Assembly (NCBI GenBank): GCA_947456315.1
Contig: CANGRU010000043.1
Location: 1-9,010, forward strand
Source: Beijerinckiaceae bacterium
Lineage (GTDB): Bacteria > Pseudomonadota > Alphaproteobacteria > Rhizobiales > Beijerinckiaceae
Direction of reading: 5' to 3'
DNA length: 9,010 bases
Numbering within the stretch: the first letter of the stretch is position 1; each line of letters begins with the position of its first letter. Below, piece after piece: positions 1 to 7,514 of this stretch. The position numbers and the translations under genes were made by a program. The notes below the pieces were generated by a model. That model saw nothing but the letters and a program-made list of their open reading frames with translations. It was not told where the DNA came from and did not search any database.

Positions 1-1109
1 ATTTTTACGCAACTTACATTGTTCCGTTCATCTTTGTTCTGAGCATCGTGGTGTTTTTCCATGAGCTTGGACATTTTCTGGTCGGGCGCTGGTGCGGGGT
101 GAAGGTGGATGTCTTCTCCATCGGCTTCGGCCCCGAACTGTTCTCGCGCATCGATCAGCATGGCACGCGGTGGCGTGTAGCGGCGGTGCCGCTGGGCGGT
201 TTTGTCAAATTTCATGGCGATGTGAACGCCGCCTCGGTGGCGGACCACGAGCTGATCGCGGCCATGCCCGCTGACGAGCGCGCCATTTCCTTCTACACCC
301 AGAAGGTCTGGAAGCGGGCCGCCATTGTTGCTGCCGGTCCGGTCGCTAACTTCTTGCTGGCTATTGTGATTTTTACAGCCGTCTTCTTTGCCTTCGGCCG
401 TGAAGTGCTCAATCCGCGGGTGCAGGATGTGCGGGCAGGTGAGGCGGGCGCGCTCGCCGGTTTCGAGCCGGGCGATCTGGTGGTGGCCATTGACGGCACC
501 CCCATTGCGAGCTGGGCTGCGATGCAGCGCGTCATCCAATCTTCAGCGGGTGTGCCGTTGAATTTTACGATCCATCGGGGCAGCAAGCAGGTCAGTCTGA
601 CCGCAACGCCCACGCTGCGGGAGATCAAGACCGCTTTTGGGACGCAGCGGATCGGCATGATCGGTCTTTCGGCCGCTGCAGCTCCCTCCGATTGGCGTCT
701 TGAGCGCTATTCCATCGGGGAATCGCTCAAGCTTGGTCTGAGCGAGACGTGGTTCGTCGTCGAGCGGACAGCAGCCTTTGTGGCTGGCTTGGTGGCGGGT
801 CGAGAGGCGGCTGACAATATCTCCGGCCCGATTGGTATCGCCCATATGGCGGGCGAGGTGGCTAAGGTGGGGATAGTTCCCCTGTTCAGCTTTGCGGCTT
901 TGCTGTCGGTCTCCATCGGGCTGATGAACCTGTTGCCGGTGCCCCTGCTAGATGGCGGCCATCTGCTTTATTACGCAGTCGAATTCGTGCGCGGGCGGCC
1001 TTTGAGCGAGAAGACCCAGGAGGTCGGTTTCCGGATCGGTCTGGCTATGGTGGGGGCCTTGATGCTGTTTGCCACGGCCAATGATATCTTCCGGAAAATG
1101 CTTGGTTAA
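1..1109 (+). CDS. rseP: RseP family site-2 zinc metalloprotease, 5'-truncated
   Basis: Integral inner-membrane protease of the S2P/M50 family. In other bacteria RseP cleaves anti-sigma factors and leftover signal peptides within the membrane. The reading frame is open from base 3 and already encodes the first membrane segment (VPFIFVLSIVVFF), so the true start lies upstream and the GTG at 48 is internal. Numbering from that GTG, the zinc motif HELGH is at residues 5-9 and the second metal-site motif NLLPVPLLDGG at 294-304, with D302 the expected third ligand. A PLGGFVKFHGD strand motif, an AGPVANF membrane segment and one PDZ domain (about 115-200, with the GFEPGD loop) lie between them. Two further membrane segments are near the C terminus. 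The single PDZ domain differs from the two in E. coli but is usual in alphaproteobacteria. It is followed by bamA, a widespread gene order. The anti-sigma substrate is not visible here, so the stress-response role is inferred. Confidence 0.95.
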   Translation, partial: FYATYIVPFIFVLSIVVFFHELGHFLVGRWCGVKVDVFSIGFGPELFSRIDQHGTRWRVAAVPLGGFVKFHGDVNAASVADHELIAAMPADERAISFYTQKVWKRAAIVAAGPVANFLLAIVIFTAVFFAFGREVLNPRVQDVRAGEAGALAGFEPGDLVVAIDGTPIASWAAMQRVIQSSAGVPLNFTIHRGSKQVSLTATPTLREIKTAFGTQRIGMIGLSAAAAPSDWRLERYSIGESLKLGLSETWFVVERTAAFVAGLVAGREAADNISGPIGIAHMAGEVAKVGIVPLFSFAALLSVSIGLMNLLPVPLLDGGHLLYYAVEFVRGRPLSEKTQEVGFRIGLAMVGALMLFATANDIFRKMLG

Positions 1110-1319
1110 CTCGCCATTTACCATGTTTCGTGGCAGGGGAGCCACGGGCCGTCTAAAAGCATGATTTCCGGTCATTTCGGGATTTGCTTGGACGGTTAAA
1201 GAGGGTAGAAGAAGACTCACGAATTAGTGGCGTTGTGGCTAGCTCAGCGTCTATGTCCGGATGTGGTCCGGATTGTCTGGTGCCTATTGGTGCCTTGGTT
1301 ATAGTGGGAACGGTTGCTC
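1110..1319 (+). promoter_or_regulatory. rseP-bamA intergenic region with short repeats
   Basis: This is the longest non-coding stretch in the window (210 bases). It has no convincing ORF and no clear sigma70 -35/-10 pair, but it probably carries the bamA promoter and 5' leader. An inverted repeat CGTGGC(1129-1134)/GCCACG(1141-1146) follows rseP but lacks a T-tract, so it is not a standard terminator. Two copies of TCCGGAT start 11 bases apart (1256, 1267). Two copies of TGGTGCCT start 10 bases apart (1278, 1288). A GGGAA Shine-Dalgarno-like run at 1306-1310 sits 9 bases before the bamA ATG. The regulatory role is inferred from position and repeats only. Confidence 0.4.
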
Positions 1320-3791
1320 ATGCAGTTCACTCGCGGTCTCAACAATCGCCTCGCATCCGCGCTCTTGGGAGCCGCTGCTGTCTTGGCATTGTCTGTTCCA
1401 GCTTACGCGCAGGCTGTGTCCGTCAAGGGCAATAGTCGCGTAGATGCTGAGACCATTCGTTCTTATTTCCCGGGCACAGATGCGGCCGGTGTTGCTGAAG
1501 GCGTCAAGAGCCTCAATGCAACCGGACTTTTCTCCCACGTGAACGTGAGCCGCCAAGGTTCGAATGTTCTGGTCACGGTTGTCGAGAATAACGTCATCAA
1601 TCGCGTCGCCTTCGAAGGTAACTCGAAGCTGAAGTCGGATCAGCTGGCAACAGAGCTGCAGACGAAATCGCGTGGCGCTTATAGCCCGTCGGTCGCCGAG
1701 TCCGATGTGGAGCGCATCAAGGAAATCTATCGTCGTGGTGGTCGTGGTGATGCCAGCGTCAAAGTGCGCACGGTTGATCTGCCCAATGGCCGCATCGACG
1801 TGGTCTTCACGATTGACGAAGGTTCCAAGACCGGCGTCTACGCCATCAACTTTGCCGGCAACTCGGCATTCTCTGCAGGTCGCTTGCGCAACCTGATGCA
1901 GACGACCGAGATGAATTATTTGTCCTGGTTGAAGACCAGCGACGTTTATGATCCCGACAAAATCTCGGCTGACCAAGAACTCATTCGCCGCTTCTATTTG
2001 AAGAATGGCTATGCCGACTTCCGCATTGTGTCTTCTGACGCCGCTTATGATGACGCCAAGAAGGGTTGGGTCCTGACGATTGCCGTTGAGGAAGGCGCGC
2101 AATATCGCGTCGGTTCCATCAATGTTGAATCGCGCCTGCCTGACGTGAGCTCTGAAAGTCTGCGCAAGGTTGTCACCATTCGCGAAGGCGAAGTCTATAA
2201 TGGCGACAAGGTCGAGAAGACTGTCGATGCGCTGACCCGTGAAGTGGCGCGCAGCGGTTATGCATTCTCCTCGGCTCGTCCGCGTGGCGATCGCGATCCG
2301 GTTTCGCACACCATTGCTTTGGGCTTCGTGCTTGAAGAAGGTCCGCGCGTTTATGTCGAGCGCATCAACATCCGTGGCAATACGCGCACACGTGAATATG
2401 TTGTCCGTCGTGAATTCGATCTGGGCGAAGGCGATGCTTACAATCGCGTCCTCGTGGATCGCGCCGAACGCCGCCTGAAGATGCTCGGTTACTTCAAGAA
2501 CGTTCGCATCACCAACGAGCCGGGCTCTGCTGCCGACCGCGTGGTTGTGAATGTCGATGTCGAAGACCAGCCCACCGGCTCGTTTTCCATCTCGGGTGGT
2601 TATTCCACGGTTGATGGCATCATCGGCGAAGTGGCAATCACCGAGCAGAACTTCCTAGGCCGTGGCCAGTTTGTTCGTGCGGCTCTGTCCATGGGTCAGC
2701 GCACACGTGGTATCGATCTCTCCTTCACCGAGCCCTATCTCTGGGGTCGCGTGGCTGGTGGCGTTGATCTGTTTGCCAAGCGCAACATCAACTCGCGCTA
2801 CTCGCTCTATGATACAACGACAGTCGGTACATCGCTGCGTTTGGGCTTCCCGCTGACGGAAGAAATCTCCTTCTCGCCGCGTTATTCGATTTATCAATCG
2901 AAGATCACCATCCCGAATGACAGCAGCCGTCCTTACAACGATTGTACGAATCCGATTCCGGACGTGACGCCGTCAGTTGGTGGCGGTGGCAATCTCGAAG
3001 TCAGCGCGACCAATAGCTGTTTGACCAATGGTGAAGCATCCTTGGCGATCAAAGAGGCAGCTGGACGTCGTATTACGTCACTGGTTGGCTATACTTTGTC
3101 TTATAACACGCTCGACAATGCCAAAAACCCGACTGATGGTCTCTACTCAGAGATGCGTCAGGATCTGGCTGGCGTGGGTGGCGATGCCAAGTTCATTCGC
3201 ACCACAGGCGATGTGCGCTACTATTATCCGCTCTTTGAAGACATTGTCGGCCTTGCCCGTATGCAGGCTGGTAACATGTTTGCCTGGGGTGGTGGCGAGC
3301 TGCGCATCATCGACAATTTCAATATGGGTCCGGCACTCGTTCGCGGCTTCGCACCCGGTGGTATCGGTCCGCGTGACATCACGGACCAGAACAACCTGAT
3401 CGCAAGTGGTCTGGGTGGCACCAATTATATTGGCGGCACTTTGGAAACGCAGTTCCCCATCTTCGGCTTGCCGAAGGAAGTTGGTCTGAAGGGCGCGCTC
3501 TTCGCTGATGCCGGTACCATTTTTGGTTACAAGGGCAAGACAGACTTCTCTTCCCTCGTTGGTGGTTCGCCGGTATCGCCTTGCGTCTCTACATCAATGA
3601 CAGGGCCTAACTACACGCAGGCAAACTGCATCACGGTTCGTGATTCACACATGATCCGCACGTCAGTTGGTGCCTCGTTGCTCTGGGCTTCGCCGCTTGG
3701 TCCGATCCGTTTCGACTTCGCCAAGGCGATCACGAAGGATCAGTTCGACCGTACGCAGTTCTTCCGCTTCTCGGGTGGCACGACCTTCTGA
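1320..3791 (+). CDS. bamA: Outer membrane protein assembly factor BamA (Omp85)
   Basis: Central pore of the BAM complex, which folds and inserts beta-barrel proteins into the outer membrane. The product is 823 residues, close to the family norm. I chose the ATG at 1320 over the TTG at 1314 because the GGGAA at 1306-1310 is 9 bases from the ATG but only 3 from the TTG. Residues 1-30 form a signal peptide (basic start, hydrophobic core, cleavage expected after PAYA). Five POTRA repeats follow to about residue 418, seen in recurring motifs such as INFAGNSAF and INIRGNTR. The barrel starts near QPTGSFSISGGYSTVDG (417 onward) and includes the conserved VRGF loop-6 motif at 674-677. The chain ends in an aromatic C-terminal strand closing in Phe, the BAM recognition signal. 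Two cysteine pairs (C542/C567 and C755/C770) lie in predicted surface loops. A strong terminator follows directly. Confidence 0.97.
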   Translation: MQFTRGLNNRLASALLGAAAVLALSVPAYAQAVSVKGNSRVDAETIRSYFPGTDAAGVAEGVKSLNATGLFSHVNVSRQGSNVLVTVVENNVINRVAFEGNSKLKSDQLATELQTKSRGAYSPSVAESDVERIKEIYRRGGRGDASVKVRTVDLPNGRIDVVFTIDEGSKTGVYAINFAGNSAFSAGRLRNLMQTTEMNYLSWLKTSDVYDPDKISADQELIRRFYLKNGYADFRIVSSDAAYDDAKKGWVLTIAVEEGAQYRVGSINVESRLPDVSSESLRKVVTIREGEVYNGDKVEKTVDALTREVARSGYAFSSARPRGDRDPVSHTIALGFVLEEGPRVYVERINIRGNTRTREYVVRREFDLGEGDAYNRVLVDRAERRLKMLGYFKNVRITNEPGSAADRVVVNVDVEDQPTGSFSISGGYSTVDGIIGEVAITEQNFLGRGQFVRAALSMGQRTRGIDLSFTEPYLWGRVAGGVDLFAKRNINSRYSLYDTTTVGTSLRLGFPLTEEISFSPRYSIYQSKITIPNDSSRPYNDCTNPIPDVTPSVGGGGNLEVSATNSCLTNGEASLAIKEAAGRRITSLVGYTLSYNTLDNAKNPTDGLYSEMRQDLAGVGGDAKFIRTTGDVRYYYPLFEDIVGLARMQAGNMFAWGGGELRIIDNFNMGPALVRGFAPGGIGPRDITDQNNLIASGLGGTNYIGGTLETQFPIFGLPKEVGLKGALFADAGTIFGYKGKTDFSSLVGGSPVSPCVSTSMTGPNYTQANCITVRDSHMIRTSVGASLLWASPLGPIRFDFAKAITKDQFDRTQFFRFSGGTTF

Positions 3792-3825
3792 TGAGCTTTC
3801 CGGTCTGAGCCGGGACACTTTGACA

Positions 3826-3859
3826 AGCCTGCGCCGCAAACACGGCGCAGGCTCTTTTT
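3826..3859 (+). terminator. Intrinsic terminator after bamA
   Basis: A perfect 11-bp GC-rich stem has arms 3826-3836 (AGCCTGCGCCG) and 3843-3853 (CGGCGCAGGCT), a 6-base loop CAAACA, and a T-rich tail TCTTTTT at 3853-3859. It lies 35 bases after the bamA stop on the coding strand. It should end most bamA transcription, so lpxD and the genes after it either depend on partial readthrough or have their own promoter in the short gap that follows. Confidence 0.9.
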
Positions 3860-3881
3860 ACAAAAGGCGCCTGCTTTTTGT
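3860..3881 (+). other. Second hairpin between terminator and lpxD
   Basis: Directly after the terminator T-tract, ACAAAAGGC (3860-3868) can pair with GCTTTTTGT (3873-3881) around the loop GCCT, with one G-U pair. It is followed by GTGAGCC rather than a T-run, so it is not a clear terminator. It sits about 23 bases upstream of the lpxD Shine-Dalgarno sequence. It may be part of the lpxD leader or simply chance structure; no function is claimed. Confidence 0.4.
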
Positions 3882-3914
3882 GAGCCAGTCGCATCTTTGG
3901 CGTGAGGGTAGGGC

Positions 3915-4970
3915 ATGAGCGATCCGGTTTTCTTCCGGCGCGCGGGGTCGGTGAGCGTCAGCGAAATCATTGAGCTGACAGGTGCAAAGCCGCTTCGTGA
4001 TGGAGATCTGTCAGCGCGGATCGAAGCTGTGGCCCCTCTTGATCAGGGTGTGCCGGGCATAATTGTTTTTCTCGACAATCCCAAATATGCCGATGATGTG
4101 CGTGCAACACGCGCAACTGCCTGTTTGGTGTCGCAGCGTTATGCGGACCGTGTTCCAGAGACAACCATCGCGCTCGTAACTCCTGAGCCTTATGCGGCTT
4201 GCGCCAAAGTCAGTGCGCGCTTGTTTCCCGACTCGCTGCGCCCCGGCTCAGCCTTCGGCAATACGGGTATTTCACCAGGCGCCTATATTCACCCCGAGGC
4301 GCGGCTGGAAGATGGCGTCAGTGTCGATCCGGGTGCCGTCATCGGACCACGCGCCGAGATTGGTGAAGGTTCCTTTATCGGTGCCAATGCGGTGATCGGA
4401 CCGGATGTGCGCATCGGTCGGCAGTGTTCGATCGGTCCGCAATCGACCGTTCTTTTTGCTTTGATTGGTGACCGCGTGATCATTCATCCGGGCGCACGTA
4501 TCGGACAGGATGGTTTTGGTTTTGCCATGTCACCGCGTGGCCATTTGAAAGTGCCTCAAATCGGTCGTGTGATCGTGCAGAATGATGTCGAGATCGGCGC
4601 CAATACGACGATTGATCGCGGTGCCAATCGCGATACGGTCATTGGTGAGGGCTCGAAGATCGATAATCTCGTCCAGATCGGGCATAACGTCACGATTGGC
4701 CGTCATTGCGTGATCGTTTCGCAAGTCGGTATTTCGGGTTCGACCGATATCGCCGATTTTGTCGCAATCGGTGGCCAAGCGGGCATCACGGGTCATTTGA
4801 AGATCGGCATGGGCGCGCAAGTCGGTGCCCAGTCAGGTGTCATGACGGACGTGCCAGCGGGCACAAAATTTGGTGGATCGCCCGCCAAGCCTATGCGTGA
4901 ACATATGCGTGAAGTGGCAACCTTGACCAAGATGGCCGAACGCAAGACGGGTTCTGACAGCAAAGAATAA
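3915..4970 (+). CDS. lpxD: UDP-3-O-acylglucosamine N-acyltransferase LpxD
   Basis: Cytoplasmic enzyme of the third step of lipid A synthesis. It transfers a 3-hydroxyacyl chain from acyl-ACP to the free 2-amino group of UDP-3-O-acyl-glucosamine. The product is 351 residues (E. coli 341). The N-terminal uridine-binding domain (about 1-115) carries the FLDNPKY motif. A left-handed beta-helix of hexapeptide repeats follows from about 120 to 320, with recurring I-G-x-x-x-x units, and then a short helical tail. The catalytic His is H257 in QIGHNV, and H294 in GHLKIG matches the second conserved His; their 37-residue spacing equals that of H239 and H276 in E. coli. The ATG at 3915 is preceded by GAGGG at 3904-3908, 6 bases away. 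It is the first gene of the lpxD-fabZ-lpxA-lpxB block. No skp/ompH lies between bamA and lpxD, unlike in E. coli. Confidence 0.97.
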   Translation: MSDPVFFRRAGSVSVSEIIELTGAKPLRDGDLSARIEAVAPLDQGVPGIIVFLDNPKYADDVRATRATACLVSQRYADRVPETTIALVTPEPYAACAKVSARLFPDSLRPGSAFGNTGISPGAYIHPEARLEDGVSVDPGAVIGPRAEIGEGSFIGANAVIGPDVRIGRQCSIGPQSTVLFALIGDRVIIHPGARIGQDGFGFAMSPRGHLKVPQIGRVIVQNDVEIGANTTIDRGANRDTVIGEGSKIDNLVQIGHNVTIGRHCVIVSQVGISGSTDIADFVAIGGQAGITGHLKIGMGAQVGAQSGVMTDVPAGTKFGGSPAKPMREHMREVATLTKMAERKTGSDSKE

Positions 4971-5016
4971 TGCGCTGGGCGCTGTTGCGCAGCACGCATG
5001 ACAGGGAATTAAAAAG

Positions 5017-5493
5017 ATGACCGAAGCCACAGCCAAAGCGCTTGAGACCGTTGATATTATCAAGCTCATGGCCTCTCTGCCCCATCGCTATCCATTTCTG
5101 CTCGTGGATCGCATCATTGAATGCAATGGTGACGAGAGCTGCATCGGCATCAAAAACGTCACCTATAACGAGCCCCAATTCCAGGGCCATTTTCCGGACC
5201 AGCCGGTGATGCCTGGCGTTTTGTTGATCGAAGGCATGGCCCAAACGGCTGGTGCTCTTTGCGTCAATGCCGCAACGATCGGCAAGCCTAAGCTCGTGTA
5301 TTTCATGACGATCAACAATGCGAAATTCCGCAAACCTGTTGTGCCAGGGGACCGCGTCGAGTTTCACATGACCAAGACCAACCAGCGCCGCAATATCTGG
5401 TGGTACAAAGGGATCGCCAAAGTTGATGGTCAGATTGTCTGCGAGGCTGAAGTCTCGGCCATGCTGATTGTCGAAGACAATAAGGGGGCGTGA
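5017..5493 (+). CDS. fabZ: 3-hydroxyacyl-[ACP] dehydratase FabZ
   Basis: Hot-dog-fold dehydratase of type II fatty acid synthesis. It converts 3-hydroxyacyl-ACP to trans-2-enoyl-ACP and so competes with LpxA and LpxD for the same substrate pool. The product is 158 residues. [10 protein letters not shown] (from H23) is the family signature. [12 protein letters not shown] holds the catalytic H58, and LIEGMAQ holds the catalytic E72; the 14-residue spacing matches H54/E68 of E. coli. The ATG at 5017 has AGGGA at 5003-5007, 9 bases upstream. The gap from lpxD is 46 bases with no terminator, so it is probably co-transcribed. The stop overlaps or abuts the start of lpxA. An in-frame extension is not needed, because homologues begin at about this point. 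Confidence 0.97.
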   Translation: MTEATAKALETVDIIKLMASLPHRYPFLLVDRIIECNGDESCIGIKNVTYNEPQFQGHFPDQPVMPGVLLIEGMAQTAGALCVNAATIGKPKLVYFMTINNAKFRKPVVPGDRVEFHMTKTNQRRNIWWYKGIAKVDGQIVCEAEVSAMLIVEDNKGA

Positions 5494-5495
5494 TT

Positions 5496-6341
5496 TTGGC
5501 TGAGATCTCGAAACAGCGCCCTCCGCGCATCACGCCTCTTGGCATTCATCCCAGTTCTGTTGTGGAGGCTGGCGCCAAAATAGGTGAAGGGGTCTCGATT
5601 GGCCCGTTCTGTCATGTTGGTGCCAATGTGACTTTGGGCGATGGCGTTGAGCTGATCTCGCATGTGGCCTTGGGTGGCAACACCAGTGTGGGTGCGCGCA
5701 CGCGCATTTTCCCTTTTGCGTCCATCGGTCACGAGCCACAAGATCTGAAGTTCCATGGCGAAGAAAACTCGCTCACCATCGGGGCGGATTGCATGATCCG
5801 CGAAGGCGTCACCATGAATCCGGGAACGGAAGGTGGTGGCGGTAAAACCATTGTCGGCGATCACTGTACCTTCCTGGCCAATTCTCATATCGCGCATGAT
5901 GTGCATTGTGGCAGCCACGTTATTCTGTCGAATAATGTGATGATTGCCGGTCATTGTTCACTCGGCGATTATGTGATTGCAGGTGGTGGCGCAGCGGTTC
6001 ATCAATTTGTGCGCATCGGCTCGCATGCCTTTATTGCGGCTATGGCCGCAGCAGAGAATGATGTCATCCCTTACGGCATGGCGATTGGCAATCGCGCCAA
6101 TCTGGCTGGTCTCAATCTGGTTGGTTTGAAGCGTCGCGGTTTCGAACGGGACGAGATTCACACTTTGCGTCGTGCCTATCGTTTGCTCTTCGCACAGGAA
6201 GGCACATTGAAAGAGCGCGTCGAAGATGTGGCGAGCGAATTTTCAACACAGGCACAAGTGATGGAAATCCTGAACTTCATTCGCGAGGGTGGTGATCGCG
6301 CGATCTGCACACCGCGCGAGGTCAGAGATTCAACCGCTTGA
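5496..6341 (+). CDS. lpxA: Acyl-ACP--UDP-GlcNAc O-acyltransferase LpxA
   Basis: First enzyme of lipid A synthesis; it adds a 3-hydroxyacyl chain to O-3 of UDP-GlcNAc in the cytoplasm. It has a left-handed beta-helix N-terminal part and a helical C-terminal part containing the GLKRRGF signature. The catalytic base is the second His of NSHIAHD (residue 134, E. coli H125). AVHQF (E. coli H160) and QDLKF (E. coli QDLKY) are also present. Two starts are possible. The GTG at 5490 overlaps the fabZ stop and has only 1 base after the AAGGGGG run at 5482-5488. The TTG at 5496 has a 7-base spacing and is preferred; it gives 281 residues (E. coli 262). The residue aligned with E. coli G173, which sets acyl-chain length, is Ala (codon 6039-6041). 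NPGT replaces the E. coli HRGT at H99-T102. The gene runs directly into lpxB. Confidence 0.96.
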   Translation: MAEISKQRPPRITPLGIHPSSVVEAGAKIGEGVSIGPFCHVGANVTLGDGVELISHVALGGNTSVGARTRIFPFASIGHEPQDLKFHGEENSLTIGADCMIREGVTMNPGTEGGGGKTIVGDHCTFLANSHIAHDVHCGSHVILSNNVMIAGHCSLGDYVIAGGGAAVHQFVRIGSHAFIAAMAAAENDVIPYGMAIGNRANLAGLNLVGLKRRGFERDEIHTLRRAYRLLFAQEGTLKERVEDVASEFSTQAQVMEILNFIREGGDRAICTPREVRDSTA

Positions 6342-7489
6342 GCGCGTCTCACGCCAAGCGCATTTTTATTGTTGCCGGTGAAGAATCCGGCGACCAGCTG
6401 GGCGTGAAACTGATGCGTGCTTTGCGCGCCAGTGCACCCGATGTTTCATTTTCCGGCATTGGCGGCAAAGCCATGATGGAGGAGGGGCTCGCGCCGCTCT
6501 TTTCCATGGATGATATTGCTGTCATGGGTTTTTTGCCTGTGCTCCAGCGCTTGCCCTTATTGTTGCGGCGGATTGCGCAAACGGCTGAAGCTGTCGTGGC
6601 ACAACAACCCGATGTGCTTGTCCTGATCGACAGCCCCGACTTTACCCATCGCGTCGCACAGATTGTGCGCAAGGCAGATCCCAAAATTAAGATCATCAAT
6701 TATGTGTCGCCAACTGTTTGGGCTTGGCGGCCGGGGCGCGCCAAAAAAATGCGCGCTTATGTCGATCATCTGCTGGCTCTGTTGCCGTTCGAGCCGCAAG
6801 CGCATGTTGATCTGGGTGGCCCGCTTTGCACCTATGTCGGCCATCCGTTGATGGAGCGACTTGCTGATCTGCGTCCCAATGAGGCGGAAGCCGTGCAGCG
6901 TCAGACGCCGCGTTTGTTGCTTTTGCCCGGCTCGCGCCGCTCGGAGGTTACACGGCTTTTGCCGGTGTTTCGCGAGACGGTGGCGTTGCTCGTCAACACG
7001 ATTGGACCCGTTGAGATTTTGCTGCCGGCTGTTGATCGCTTGGCTGTTCTCATCACCAAGCAGGTGCGTGACTGGCCTGTGCCGGTCAAGATTTTGCGCG
7101 GCGAAGCAGATAAATATGCAGCCTTCCGCACGGCGCGTGCAGCGTTGGCTGCATCCGGCACGGTGACGCTCGAATTGGCGCTCGCACAAGTGCCGTTTGT
7201 TGCGGCCTATAAGGTCAATTCCGTCGAAGCGATGATTGCACGTCGTGTGGTGCGTCTCAGCTCGGTGATTTTGCCCAATATTATTTTGGGCGAAAATGTC
7301 GTGCCGGAGTTTTTGCAGGAAGATTGCACCGCGCAAAATCTCAGCGCAGCACTTGTACCTTTGATGCGAGGTGATGTGGCACGTGATGTTCAGCTCGCCG
7401 CCTTTGATCATGTCGATGAGTTGATGCAAGTGCCAGCAGGTGAGAGCCCGAGCGGGCTGGCAGCCAAGATTGTTTTGGCTACTGTGTAA
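6338..7489 (+). CDS. lpxB: Lipid-A-disaccharide synthase LpxB
   Basis: Membrane-associated GT19 glycosyltransferase that joins UDP-2,3-diacylglucosamine and lipid X to give the tetra-acyl lipid A disaccharide. The product is 383 residues (E. coli 382). The N-terminal motif GEESGDQLG, LIDSPDF with D98 (same number as the E. coli Asp), YVSPTVWAWRPGR, GHPLMERL, LPGSRRSEV with R200, and SGTVTLELAL appear in family order. The start is a TTG at 6338 overlapping the lpxA TGA (shared bases 6338-6341). No ATG or GTG occurs in frame between the upstream in-frame stop at 6293 and this point, and the next ATG lies inside the conserved region. The nearest Shine-Dalgarno-like GAGGT is 15 bases upstream, which suggests translation coupled to lpxA. 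lpxI, usual at this junction in the group, is absent. The gene ends before a dispersed repeat and a terminator. Confidence 0.97.
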   Translation: MSASHAKRIFIVAGEESGDQLGVKLMRALRASAPDVSFSGIGGKAMMEEGLAPLFSMDDIAVMGFLPVLQRLPLLLRRIAQTAEAVVAQQPDVLVLIDSPDFTHRVAQIVRKADPKIKIINYVSPTVWAWRPGRAKKMRAYVDHLLALLPFEPQAHVDLGGPLCTYVGHPLMERLADLRPNEAEAVQRQTPRLLLLPGSRRSEVTRLLPVFRETVALLVNTIGPVEILLPAVDRLAVLITKQVRDWPVPVKILRGEADKYAAFRTARAALAASGTVTLELALAQVPFVAAYKVNSVEAMIARRVVRLSSVILPNIILGENVVPEFLQEDCTAQNLSAALVPLMRGDVARDVQLAAFDHVDELMQVPAGESPSGLAAKIVLATV

Positions 7490-7514
7490 ACGCGTTTCCA
7501 GAATATGCTTTGTA

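Noticed and set aside
1106..1120. CtrA-like TTAA-N7-TTTA at the rseP stop codon
   Set aside because: One half-site mismatches the TTAA-N7-TTAA consensus, it overlaps the stop codon, and it lies 200 bases from bamA; too weak to call.
1129..1146. Hairpin after rseP as a terminator
   Set aside because: The stem has only 6 bp and is followed by GGCCGTC, with no T-run.
1314..1319. TTG start for bamA two codons upstream
   Set aside because: The Shine-Dalgarno-like GGGAA is only 3 bases away, against 9 for the ATG at 1320.
1299..2309. Long open frame on the minus strand opposite the 5' half of bamA
   Set aside because: It is fully antisense to a conserved gene, shows no recognisable domain, and its composition follows the bamA codon pattern read backwards.
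4971..4993. Short inverted repeat between lpxD and fabZ
   Set aside because: The arms are only 4-5 bp with no T-tract, and the gap of 46 bases is normal inside an operon.
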